Shown here: positions 54,223 through 64,000 of the stretch, piece by piece
How the letters are laid out: the number at the start of each line of letters is the position of its first letter
How positions within the stretch are numbered: the stretch's first letter is position 1
DNA from: Tolypocladium sp. Sup5 PDA-1
Lineage: Eukaryota > Ascomycota > Sordariomycetes > Hypocreales > Ophiocordycipitaceae
Direction of reading: 5' to 3'
Assembly: GCA_000750105.3 (NCBI GenBank)
Contig: JPHH03000033.1
Coordinates: 1-64,000, forward strand
DNA: 64,000 nt
Notes under the pieces: model-generated
The model's input: the letters and a program-made list of their open reading frames with translations, nothing else
The model's database searches: none
Told to the model about the DNA's origin: nothing
Position numbers and translations under genes: made by a program

Positions 54223-54925
54223 ACATGATGAAGCATGTAAGATTGGGAAAGCGATGCATTTAATGAGCTAGAAATTTATGTAACCAGACTGACAGATATA
54301 CTCAACTCACTAATCACCAATGGTGTTTGCATGTGCTCCTATGCCCATCAACGGACATGAGTCGTCAAGCAAACAAGCATGACATTGCAGCGGCAGGGGT
54401 CCTTCGGCAGTGGTCGGCCATTGAGGAACATGCCACGAATAAACTGAACCACTAATTACTTCAGACGAAGCAAAAGGATGATTGTGGAACAGAGAGAAAA
54501 GAAAGGCAGTGAGCCTGGGTCAGACCTGGCCTTGCCGCATGCAGCTAGCCGCTCCTCGCGACGGCGCATATCGCGCGAATCGGGAGCGGTGACGTCGTCC
54601 AAAGCCAATCCCATCCAGCTCGCGCTCGGCCGAGCTGCCGAGGAGCAGAACACCATCAGCACAGCCTTGACTGACCGACTTGCTTCTGTCAACATCGTCG
54701 CCCTCGCCTCGCAACGGTTCCGCGCTCGACGACGGTCAATTGCAGCCACGATCTGCTGCAGCTTGGTGGCCCGTCGCTGCAGCATGCATCCGTCGCGTCT
54801 GGCTGCTGCTCAAACCTCCCGCCTCGCCTCCCCTCCCCGTGACGCCTCGGCCTCCGGCTGAACACCGTGAGCACGTCGCGTGACGACACACGACAACCAC
54901 TGCGCTGCGAGCCGGACGCCAGAGA
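54223..54925. other. Gap between flavohaemoglobin and MFS genes
   Basis: 703 bases with no supported gene; short overlapping frames on both strands have no motifs. Confidence 0.45.
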
Positions 54926-56816
54926 ATGCCTCGCCCCAGGTCCGGGTCCGGTTCCGGCCGTCCCGGCGCCGGCGCCACCAACCGCGCGGGGTCCTCCGGC
55001 TCCTTCCACGCCGGCGCCCCGATCCCCACGCTCGCCGGCCTCCGGCGCCAGTCGTCGACGGCGACGCATCACCAACACCGCTACCAGACGTTCCCGACGC
55101 AGCCGCCCAAGACGCCCCTCGAGCAACCTCGGCCCTCCCGCGGCCCCGGCCTCCCCGACGCCAGCTCCGACTCCTCGCGGCCCTCGTCCTCCTCGTCGTC
55201 CTCCGCCGACTCCCGCGCGGAGACGCCCCTCCCCGTGCGCCAGCTGCTGCTCCTCGCCTTCCTCTCCCTCTCGGAGCAGACGGCCCTCAACTCCATCTCG
55301 CCCTACCTGCCCGAGATGGTCACCTCCATGCCGGGCATCCCGGCCGACGAGGGCGGCCTGTACGTCGGCATCCTCGCGAGCGCCTTCGCCCTCGCCCAGC
55401 TGTCGACCAACTTCCTCTGGGGCTACGCCTCCGACGTAGTCGGCCGCAAGCCCGTGCTGCTGGCGGGCACCTTCTCCCTCATGTGCTGCTTCTGCATCTT
55501 TGGCCTCTGCAGGCAGTACTGGCAGGTCCTCCTCGTGCACATCGCCATGGGCCTGCTCAACGGCAACGCAGCCTGCGTGCCGACGGTGCTGGGCGAGGTG
55601 ACGGACCGATCCAACCAGAGCAGGGCGTTTACTTACCTGCCTGTCATCTACTCGCTCGGCAGCATCACGGGGCCCGCGCTGGGTGGCATCCTCGTCGGCC
55701 GCATGGGCCGCGAGTACCCGTATCTCGGGCCCAACATCCTCGGCGCGGCGATGCTGGCGCTGAGCGTCATCGTCGTGGGCATCTGGTTCGAGGAGACGCT
55801 GGACAAGAGCGGCGCCGGGCCCTGGCAGCCGGCGTGGATCAGCCGCCTGTCCTCTTGGGTCCGCGGCGCGAGCCGGCCACCCCTGAACAGGAACTCGTGG
55901 AGCTCGCGGTGGCCACGGGGCCAGCAACGGCCGCTGCTCTCGTCCGGGTCCTCATCTTCGTCCGACAACGATGCCGACAACAACGACGACATCGACAGCC
56001 CAGACAGTGCCTCCGCGACCAAGCCAGCACCCGACGGCGAGCGCCCCGTCTGGAAGGACCTCCTCAACCACACCACCCTCATCCTCCTCGCCACGTACCT
56101 CATGTTCCAGCTCTCCAACATCAGCTTCAACAGCCTGTACCCCATCTTCGCGGCCACGCCGCCCCCCACTGGACGCGGCCTCGGCCCCGGAAAGATCGGG
56201 GTCAGCCTCAGCGCCGCCGGGCTCGCGACCATCGTCTTCCAGGCCTTCCTGTACCAGCCCCTCAAGGCCCGGATGGGCAACCTGGGCACCTACCGCTTCG
56301 CGCTATTCGGCATCGCCGTCAGCATGGTGCTCATGCCGTGGGTGGGATACCTCGACGACCGGCCGCTCTTCGGCGTCGGCAGCGGGCGGCTGTGGCTGTA
56401 CGCTGAGCTCGGCGTGGTGCTAATTATCAAGAACATATGCGCAGTCGGCGGTCTGTCGAGCGTGATGCTACTGGTATGCTCCCATACAGTGACTCTCCCC
56501 GGATGAATCTACTAACAGCCTTCAGATCACAAACTCTGCGCCCTCCCACGCGAGCCTCGGCAGCCTCAACGGCGTCGCCCAGACCCTCTCCGCCCTGGGC
56601 CGCAGCATCGGCCCCTTCGTCTCCGGCGGCCTCTTCACGCTGTCCATCAACGTGCGGCCCAAGGGCGAGGCCATCGCGTGGAGCGTCTTTGGCGGGCTGG
56701 CCCTCATGGGCTGGGTCGGGTCGCTGTTCATCTGCGGTACCGGCCTGGAGAGTGAGGACTGGGAGGACAGCGACAGCGACGACGAGCGACGACGGCAACA
56801 AGACGATTCTGTATGA
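54926..56816 (+). CDS. Major facilitator superfamily transporter
   Basis: A membrane transporter of 612 residues from two exons (54926-56473, 56526-56816). The first 105 residues are Ser/Pro-rich and disordered. Membrane segments begin at PVRQLLLLAFLSL. The loop 2-3 signature is GYASDVVGRKPV (MFS motif A). YLPVIYSLGSITGPALGGIL is the TM5 region typical of the DHA1-like group of fungal transporters related to yeast YCR023C. A long acidic and Ser-rich cytoplasmic loop (SSGSSSSSDNDADNNDD) separates the two six-helix halves. The C-terminus is acidic. The substrate is unknown; vacuolar or plasma-membrane location cannot be decided. Confidence 0.9.
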
Positions 56817-57113
56817 CGAATAAATGTAGATCAACATGAAAAACGGAGTTAGATGAGCCATGCCAGGAGCCGGCGTTGGTAAAAGAGAAGATGCTTTTCT
56901 TCCCAATAAAGAGATGATGCTTTTCTTTCAGCCCTAAAGGTCCACAGATGCCTAAAGTTGGAACAGTCTGATGAAGAAACGAAGATGAAGTCCCATGCTA
57001 ATAGCCCAGATGATAAAAAGAGCTGCAACCTATCCAACGCCAAACCCGTCCGTATACCGCTCCTCCGCGCCGTTTTATAACCAAGTGTCAAGACATAGCC
57101 CAAGACAATGTCA

Positions 57114-57732
57114 TCAATACCACGTCGGCGGACGCTGCCAGTGCCGCAGCATCGTGTCCACCGCCGCGTTCCACTCATACTCAAAGCACGCCGCCAGTTT
57201 GGCGACGTCCTCGCCGCTCGGCTGCATCGGCGCCCACATCTCCGGCCGCGCCGCCTCCGCCACCGCGAACGCCGCCACTAGCCCGTCGTCGCGCATCGTC
57301 ATGAGGCAGAGCCACGCCAGGTTCCAGCTGCGGTTGCTGTTGGGGTCGCCGCGCACACGGCGGTACGCCTCGCGCACCACGTCGCCGCTGAAGGGGTAGC
57401 TCTTTGTGAGGCCGCGCAGCTCCGTGAGCAGCTGGTGGCTGGTGACGTAGTGCACCCAGGCCGCCGTCATGGGCTTCTGGAAGGCCCGCGCGTCGGCTTC
57501 GTCCTCGCACGAAGCGGCCACGCGCTCGATACGGCAGAGCTCTGTGAGGGTGTTGACGCGGTGCGTCGTGAGGCACTCGATGAGCTCCAGGACGGACGAC
57601 TGCATACCCTGTCAGCGCCGAGGAACCTCCAGCACGAACCACGTAAGGGGCAGCTGAGTTACTCACCCGCGGCGGCCGGTCGGACTTGGAGCTGCTCCTG
57701 GAGCTGATGCTGCCGCTACGGTTCGACGACAT
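57114..57732 (-). CDS. Small conserved-looking protein of unknown function
   Basis: Two exons (57667-57732, 57114-57608) give 186 residues. The first 22 residues are Ser/Arg-rich and unstructured. The rest is mostly alpha-helical by eye (SVLELIECLTTHRVNTLTEL, AWVHYVTSHQLLTELRGL, WNLAWLCLMTMRDDGLVAAF, AACFEYEWNAAVDTMLRHWQ), with several Trp and no signal peptide or membrane segment. The intron has a GTGAGT donor and CTGACAG acceptor. Codon use is as GC-biased as in the neighbouring genes. I do not recognise a named family. It is convergent with the MFS gene. Confidence 0.8.
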
Positions 57733-59815
57733 TGTGATGGACGGAGTTCTCAGCAGGCAAAGACAGGCGGAATGCGAAGCTGGTTTCACGGTCTGCGGCT
57801 TAAGAGGAACAAGAGCGTTGTGGCTTCTTGACCTTTGTCTTCTTATACAGGGCAGGTTTTCAGACGTATGCTCCCCTCTCCAGCCTTGTCTGGCCCCCAT
57901 TCTCACTTGTTGCCAAGGAGAGTGAGTGGTCGCCGGCTGAGTAGGGGGGTGATGAGAAAGCCTCGAGGCCGAGCCGCGTTAACGGGCGAATCGGAAGCTT
58001 AATTGGGGTACCGAACCATACGCCAGGATGGGGAGAGTCTCCCTTGCTCGCACACGATGAGGCTCTGTCGACCGGGAATAATGGCCTCTCACAGGGTCTG
58101 TATGGCCCCAGGGCGCGGGACTGTGCCACAAGGGACGGCAAGAATGGATGGTATGGTGGTATAAGTGCCAGCCAAGGCAAGCCATGCCGGTCCAGCAGCT
58201 CAGCTTATGGTATTTGTATTTACCTGACCCGTCTTGTGTGGTAGGGTCGGCCAGTCCCGAGCGGCCAGCGAGGTCATTCATCGGCGTGCATAGGCGTGGA
58301 AAGCCACCTCGGGCCGCTAACCCGTTGTGGTTGCGGTACGGAGCAGAGCTGAGAGGATTGTCATGGATTTTGCTCAGGACTAGGTCACAGCTCGGGGTAT
58401 TCCCATTGCCGGCTTCGGTACATGTCAGAAAACGGCAGCAACCTTTGCAAGAATGTGGTCGAAGCGGGTGAGGCCATGTTCTAGGCGAGGCATAGAGTGC
58501 AGACAAGGTTGGACGAGAGCAGGGACTCCCCTCCTCGTCCAATATTCTGACCGCCGAAGCAACGTCCATCCTTGCGCCCACGGCACGCTCTGTGTTTGTG
58601 TCCATGATCCAGGTCCACGGTGACAAGGGCAACTTCTAGAATGGCGCAAGCGCGTTGCCAGTCCACCGGCAGAACGGTTGAGTTGGCTGTCAGCTCCAGG
58701 CCCAACTTCCTCGATTAGGCATAAGCGCCGGTCGGGAGGGTGGCTGGGCTGACGTCTCATTGACTGCTTTGACGCGCGAAGGATCGAAGGCCCTGTCAGA
58801 TTTTGGCGATAAGCGCCGAGGCGCGCTGTAGTTCCTGTTTGTTGTCGTCGGCGTCGTTGGCGTCGTTGGACCATCAGCTCTTCCCTCCCGCGCCGTTTTG
58901 TGCAACACTGGCTGCACGTATTTCGCGCATTGTCTGCAATAATCAGGTGCCAAGGCGCATATGAGCTGCGGCTTCAGGGCGAGCTGCCACGTAACCCCAT
59001 GTGCGTCTGTTGGAAGATGGTTCAAGGTGCGCGGTTGCGCTTACGCCGCTGCTTCCGCTCGCGCTTGTGAGCAGTGCTGACGAGAGAGACGTCGGACCAA
59101 CCCGGCGGTGCGGCAGGGGTGTCGCCACCACTTGGGGCAGGGAGACGAAGGATGCATCGACGATTCCGTTGTGGCCCTCGGTGAGGCACTGCTTCGCTAT
59201 TCTGGGCGTCTCATCTCAGCCCTTTCCTCGTCGTGTATCAGTCGAAATGTTAAAAACAGAGCAGCAAGGCAGACCACGTCTCTGAAAAGGCAAGGTATGC
59301 CTGCCAGGGCAGATCCATCGATGCTAAGATCTGTCATGGCCGTTGTACCAGGCGGTGGTGTGGACGAAAAGGGCCCAAAGCGGCTGAATATTCGACAAGC
59401 TGCAGGTTTGCATCCAATATCCACGGCCATGTCAGTCCATGTCCTCGGCTGCAGGTAGAGCAGTCGAAAGTGATGACTGCATAAGTGCATCCAGAATGTG
59501 AGGTCGCCGCGTCACGACGGAGGAAGATGTCGGCTTGGCTGCCGCTGCACGGGGGCGTCTGGGCTCTCGCCTCTCCCGCTTGACGCATCGAATACGTGTT
59601 GTAGGATGGTGCCGACCAATTTCGGCGGCTTTCCACGAGGGAATGGTTGACATGTGGTTGAGGCGAGTTGGGATGGTGACTGTGGACCAAGGGGCAACCC
59701 GCGGGGGAGAGGCCGCGCCGGATAAACATCGGCAAGCCAGGGACCGATATTCTCGCCAGCTCTCGATCCAAGCTTCGTCCTCGCCGTCAACCCAGCAAGA
59801 CATCGACCGCCCAAG
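57733..59815. other. Gene-free stretch
   Basis: 2.08 kb without a supported gene. Many overlapping frames exist on both strands, none with motifs or splice support. A GTCGTCGGC run lies at about 58843-58867. The last part is the MRP2 promoter. Confidence 0.45.
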
Positions 59816-60309
59816 ATGTCCATGTTCCGCGCCAAAAAGCTCGACCTGGGCTGCTTCGTCAAGGCGCGGACGATCCGCGACCACACGAAGCGCAAGGTCT
59901 TTGAGGAGTTTGAGACCGAGAGGTGCGCGCGCATCCATCCACCCCAGACCCCCGATCCCACCTCGACCGCATCCCACGATCGCAAACGCCTCTGCGTATG
60001 CCTATACTGACTCGGAAGCAATAGACAAGCGCTGCGGTACATCATACGCAACACGACTCTCACGCCCCGAGTGCGCGCCGAAGCCCAGCTGCAGCTGACG
60101 CAGATGCACTGCTACACCCGCCCGACGCAGATCCGGAACCGCTGCATCATGGGCGGCCAGGGCCGCGGTGTCCTGAGCGACTTCAAAATGTCAAGAGTAA
60201 GGATATACAAGTCAGACTGCAGCGCTTGGTCGCTAATCGAGGACAGTTCAACTTTCGAATGCAGGCAATGGCTGGAAACCTTCCCGGCGTCAAGAGGGCC
60301 AGCTGGTAG
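59816..60309 (+). CDS. MRP2: Mitochondrial ribosomal protein uS14m
   Basis: Small-subunit mitoribosome protein binding 16S-type rRNA. Three exons (59816-59922, 60025-60196, 60247-60309) give 113 residues, close to the yeast Mrp2 length. ALRYIIRNTTLTPRVRAEAQ is followed by the S14 signature RNRCIMGGQGRGVLSDFKMSR, and the protein ends with the invariant GVKRASW, formed by the third exon. The internal block has no zinc-binding Cys quartet, as usual for the mitochondrial form. The third exon is only 63 nt and easy to miss, but the C-terminus proves it. Confidence 0.95.
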
Positions 60310-60811
60310 TCCAACGGGTACAGGGCGGTTGTACGATTAGAGATCCAAGGGGGTTGGAACGGAAACTCGGGCTTGTAAATGTACGAGAGCGTTGTATCAT
60401 GCCATGAATAGAGAACCATGACCAAGCATCTACTTCACGTTCCCATACAAGTTGCGTCCACATCACGATTGTGGTGCAACTGTGCGCTCGTAATCGTACT
60501 CTTAGGTAACATGCCAGAGGTACCGCAACAAACTCCCAGCATGAAGCAAGGAATAGCAATACACGAAATTCTAGCGCATCGAATGCGCTTAATCATTTAT
60601 TTTCCAACTGTGGACAAGGCATTCCGCAGGTCATCTGGCAGGAGTCGCGAATGAGCTCGCGAGGCACTGCGTCAAGTGGTCTAGGGTAGGTGAAAGTGGG
60701 GCGGCTACAAGGCGCTCAAGGCTCTCGCTGCCTGCCTCGCCACTTTGTTCCTCCAACAACTTCTCCCACCACAACTCGACACAGCCCGTTTGACACCAGC
60801 GTACTGTCACC
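60310..60811. other. Gap before CWC25
   Basis: 502 bases holding the MRP2 3' flank and the CWC25 promoter; nothing else is seen. Confidence 0.5.
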
Positions 60812-62080
60812 ATGGGCGGCGGCGATCTCAACCTCAAAAAGTCGTTCCACCCGACGCTGCGACGCAACCAGCAGGCCGTCTACGACGAAGAGCAAAAGGC
60901 GCTCGCCGAGCGGAAGCGCACCCAGCTGCGCATCAATGAAATCAAGGAGGAGCGAGCTAAGGAGGAGCTGCAGCGGCAGCTCGAAGCCGCAGGCGGCAGG
61001 AAGCGAGTCGACCGCGTCGACTGGATGTACCAGGGCCCTACCGATGGCCAGGCCGGCACGAGCGAAGAGACTGAGGCGTACCTCTTGGGGAAGCGGCGCA
61101 TCGACAACCTGATCAAGGGCACCGAGCACAAGAAGCTGGAGAAGAATGCGGGTGAGGAGAGCTTCATGGCGCTGCAGAATGCAAACAGCGCCAGAGACAC
61201 GGCTGCGAAGATCCGCGACGACCCGCTGCTCGCCATCAAGCGGCAGGAACAGGCGGCGTACGATGCCATGATGAACGACCCGATCAAGCGACGACAACTA
61301 CTCTCCTCCATGGGGATCGCAGAAGAAAAGAAGGAAAGATCGAGGGACAAGGAGCGCAGCCACAGGCGGAGGCATCGACACCGAAGTCGAGATCCAGACG
61401 ACGACGACGACAGGCGGCACAGGCGTCGCCACCGATCGTACTCGCGGTCCCGCAGTCCGCGACGCCACCGTGATGACTCTGAAGAGGGAGAGCCTCGTCG
61501 ACGGCACAGGTGGCAAAGAGACTCGGACGAGCGCAGTCCTAGACGGACCAGGGATGATTCCGAGGATCGTGAACGCCGGAGCGGCCACCACAGAGACTCC
61601 CATCGCCGACACGACGACGACCGACGACGAATCAAGTCAGAATCCGACGAAGACCGCCCCCGCAGGCGCAGCCCGTCCACTGATCGACACCACTGGCGGC
61701 GGAGCGACGAAGACCGCGACAATGGCCAAGAGCGACACAGGCGGCGAGACCACGAGCGGAATGGGAGTCGACGAGAGCATCCGCGATACAGCAACGGCGG
61801 ATCAAGGGCAGCAGGCACAGACGATCAGGATAAAGAGGCAGAGCGAGCGCAAAAACTGGCAGCTATGCAGTCGGCGGCGTCGGAGCTGGACCAAGACCGC
61901 GAGTCGCGGCTCGCAGCGCTGGAGGAAAGGGAGCGCGCCGCACGGGAGGCCGACAGCAAGGCACGAGACCGCGCAGGAGACCGCGGCTTTGTCAACGGGC
62001 TACATAAAAAGGCAGAGAAGCTCGACCTCGCAGAGCGGATGGGACGAGGGCGGCAAGCGTACCGGCGGGAGGAGGACTGA
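60812..62080 (+). CDS. CWC25: Pre-mRNA splicing factor Cwc25
   Basis: A spliceosomal step-one factor that acts after Prp2 to promote branching. A single exon encodes 422 residues. The N-terminal CIR_N domain (LNLKKSFHPTLRRNQQAVYD, then charged coiled coil) and VDWMYQGP near residue 73 are diagnostic. AYLLGKRRIDNLIKG and a DPLLAIKRQEQAAYDAMMND block follow. The C-terminal half is an Arg/Ser/Asp/His-rich low-complexity tail (residues about 175-340), longer than in yeast and typical of filamentous fungi. Ends with LAERMGRGRQAYRREED. Complete and intact. Confidence 0.93.
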   Translation: MGGGDLNLKKSFHPTLRRNQQAVYDEEQKALAERKRTQLRINEIKEERAKEELQRQLEAAGGRKRVDRVDWMYQGPTDGQAGTSEETEAYLLGKRRIDNLIKGTEHKKLEKNAGEESFMALQNANSARDTAAKIRDDPLLAIKRQEQAAYDAMMNDPIKRRQLLSSMGIAEEKKERSRDKERSHRRRHRHRSRDPDDDDDRRHRRRHRSYSRSRSPRRHRDDSEEGEPRRRHRWQRDSDERSPRRTRDDSEDRERRSGHHRDSHRRHDDDRRRIKSESDEDRPRRRSPSTDRHHWRRSDEDRDNGQERHRRRDHERNGSRREHPRYSNGGSRAAGTDDQDKEAERAQKLAAMQSAASELDQDRESRLAALEERERAAREADSKARDRAGDRGFVNGLHKKAEKLDLAERMGRGRQAYRREED

Positions 62081-62876
62081 GGCCCGGGACTAACAGATGC
62101 GTCCTTGAGCATGTTCTTGGAGGCTGAGAAGATCGACGCTAGGGGGGACACGGTTTACCTGGCAGACGCATTGCAATGTTTTCTGACTATGAAGTTTTCA
62201 CGACGATCGTACAAGCTTGCTAGTCATGATAGTTCGTCCCATGGGGGCATAAAGAAGAGATTCATACCCTTTGTCTTTACCTGCTGCCCGCCACAAGAAA
62301 TGGCCAACGCCCTCCCAATAACCACGGGTATTATGACTTTGATGGATAATGAGGAATAGAACCAAGAATTAAGCTTGACGCGGAAAAGGCTTCGTCCGTG
62401 GCCCTCCTCCTGGGGCATGCACGGCAGATGAGGTTCGTTGGTGGGCCTCATCCACTAGAAAAGCTTACAGGTGGTTTAGCCGCTGGGGTGCCCCTAATTC
62501 GATGGCTGTCGCTTACAGCCGCCACTCTCGTTTATCTGCTCGTCCTGGCCTCATTCGGTTGATCCCTTGCCTTTCATTCTCGCGTCTGCATCAACACTAA
62601 ACCTCCTGCTCCTCGCCCGTATCGTCTCCTCCACGCCGCCATTGGCCTTGCGATTCCGCTTTCACGACTCAGAAGCGTTCCGCGTCTCGCCTCGGCTGCA
62701 GCATTGCGCGCGAGTTACCCGCCTACGACGTCGGTCGAATCCTCGCCAGCGACCCTCTCTCTTGTACGAGTACGCAGCCCAGCCGGCCGAAGAGACGACT
62801 CGCCACTCTCTCGGTCCACGAACACGACCGATCGACTCGCTCGCGCTCACACTGACGATTGGCGGCCGCCGACACC
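62081..62876. other. Promoter region of RHO3
   Basis: 796 bases without a supported gene. The last 300 are pyrimidine- and TCG-rich, as in many strong fungal promoters. Confidence 0.5.
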
Positions 62877-63714
62877 ATGCCTGCTCTCTGCGGTGGATCT
62901 AAGACGGTCCAGCGCAAGCTGGTGCTGCTGTAGGTGCAACGAGGGGATGGGTTGCGACGACTCGGGGGACACGAGGAGGCTGACGCTTTGCTGGTAACAG
63001 GGGCGACGGTGCCAGCGGCAAGACGTCGCTGCTCAACGTCTTCACCAGAGGGTACTTCCCGACCGTGTACGAGCCGACCGTCTTTGAAAACTACGTCCAT
63101 GGTATGAAGCGTCGACCACTGCGACGTGCGGTGCTGAGTCGCTAACCGCGAGGAACAGACATCTTCGTGGACGGTACGCACATTGAGCTCTCTCTCTGGG
63201 ATACCGCCGGCCAGGAGGAGTTTGACCGTCTGCGGTCCCTGTCCTACGGTATGCGACGAGAGACGTCCACCAGCCTCACAGACCAGACTGCTAACCAGGG
63301 CCCCCTCCCGCAGATGACACCGACCTCATCATGCTGTGCTACTCGGTCGACAGCAAAGACTCGCTCGAAAACGTCGAGTCCAAATGGGTCGGCGAGATTG
63401 CCGACAACTGCCCCGGCGTCAAGCTGGTGCTCGTCGCGCTCAAGTGCGACCTCCGCGAGCAGGGCGAAGACGACGAGACGGAAGACAACGCAGCAGCAGC
63501 AGCGTCGGCGGCCGAGGCGGGCGATCAGCGCGAAAAAGGGCCGACCATCAGCTACGACCAGGGCCTCGAGGTGGCGCGGCGGATAGGGGCCTCGCGGTAC
63601 CTCGAGTGCTCGGCCATGAAGAACCGTGGCGTCAACGAGGCGTTTACGGAGGCGGCCCGCGTGGCCCTGAGCGTCAAAAAGGAGCGGGAGGAGAACAAGT
63701 GCACGGTGATGTGA
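62877..63714 (+). CDS. RHO3: Rho-family GTPase Rho3
   Basis: A membrane-attached small GTPase controlling polarised growth and exocytosis. Four exons (62877-62929, 63001-63101, 63159-63248, 63314-63714) give 214 residues. All G boxes are present: GDGASGKTS (P-loop), effector loop YEPTVFENYVHDI, WDTAGQEEFDRLRSLSY, LKCDLRE at the usual TKxD position, and ECSA. YEPTVFENYVHDIFVD and VESKWVGEI are Rho3 traits. An Ala- and acid-rich insertion of about 30 residues follows CDLRE, in the place where yeast Rho3 also has one. The C-terminal CTVM is a CaaX box after a basic stretch. The P-loop has Ser where many fungal Rho3 have Cys. Confidence 0.95.
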
Positions 63715-64000
63715 GGACCCTGATGAGGGACCTAACGACTCATGCTGGGGTGCCCGACGACTATTGCACGGGTGCTGCTGCTGCTCGACGACGACACTCG
63801 GAGGCCCCTCGGCCACTTTGTCCTCATTTACGTCTTCCTTTTTCTCTCTCTCGCTCTTTTTCGCTTCAACCTACTGTACATACGCGGCGGCGGGATTTTC
63901 TGCACATAGGGATTCTGGCTGGGGGGCTTGTATGCCTTGTAATCTTGTTGGAGCTTTTCTGTCCGTGCTTTTCTTTCTTTAGGCGAGGAGTAGCTCATGG

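Noticed and set aside
54689..56423. Long frames on both strands over the MFS gene (such as 54880-56406 plus and 54689-55927 minus)
   Set aside because: They are Arg/Pro-rich or Gly-rich shadows of the MFS coding sequence without motifs.
60880..61818. 312-codon minus-strand frame, Ser/Arg-rich
   Set aside because: It is the reverse of the repetitive SR-like tail of CWC25.
1..64000. CRISPR arrays, bacterial-type operons and ribosome binding sites
   Set aside because: The window is eukaryotic by introns and families; no regular repeat-spacer array is seen.
1..64000. tRNA and rRNA genes
   Set aside because: GGTTCGA-like words were checked by eye (for example near 16003 and 42902), but none has a matching A box or a clover-leaf fold. 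A covariance-model scan would be needed to exclude them.

Overview
The window looks like nuclear DNA of a filamentous ascomycete, most likely a Sordariomycete and plausibly Hypocreales. The genes are broken by short introns (about 45 to 110 nt) with GTNNGT donors and CTAAC-like branch sites. The protein families are typical of moulds: Zn(II)2Cys6 regulators, GH92, GH12, phospholipase B, BYS1-like and Rho3. The species cannot be fixed from sequence alone. Exon boundaries below were worked out by hand from reading frame, splice signals and family conservation.

Layout. (1) 1-19 kb is gene-poor and accessory: degenerate repeats, a candidate small secreted protein, a broken GH2 beta-mannosidase facing an intact GH92 mannosidase, a BYS1-like secreted protein, a second candidate small secreted protein, a GPI-anchored phospholipase B, an ET79/aegerolysin-like protein, a carboxylesterase relic, and a secreted protein built from about 21-residue D-L-N repeats. 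(2) 19.6-32 kb is a compact set that reads as one pathway: HSL-type esterase and Baeyer-Villiger monooxygenase (divergent), a Zn(II)2Cys6 regulator, two SDR dehydrogenases (divergent) and a cytochrome P450. The palindrome CGCGG-N3-CCGCG occurs in three promoters of this set, including that of the regulator. (3) 32-39 kb holds a membrane-anchored GH12 glucanase facing a cellulose-synthase-like GT2 across 2.9 kb of simple-sequence-rich DNA. (4) 39.7-52 kb is mixed: an NmrA/epimerase-like protein, a GNAT, a second Zn-cluster regulator, a nonsense-riddled membrane-protein pseudogene, a PhyH-type dioxygenase, an amino-acid permease and an APH-kinase pseudogene. (5) 53-64 kb looks like core genome: flavohaemoglobin, MFS transporter, a small conserved-looking protein, mitoribosomal uS14m, splicing factor Cwc25 and Rho3.

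How the genes may work together. SDRs could oxidise an alcohol to a ketone, the BVMO would insert oxygen to give an ester or lactone, and the HSL hydrolase would open it; the P450 could supply the first hydroxyl. No PKS, NRPS or terpene cyclase is present, so a catabolic or detoxifying role is the simplest reading. The pseudogenes cluster outside the core block, and several stops are one G-to-A step from a Trp codon.
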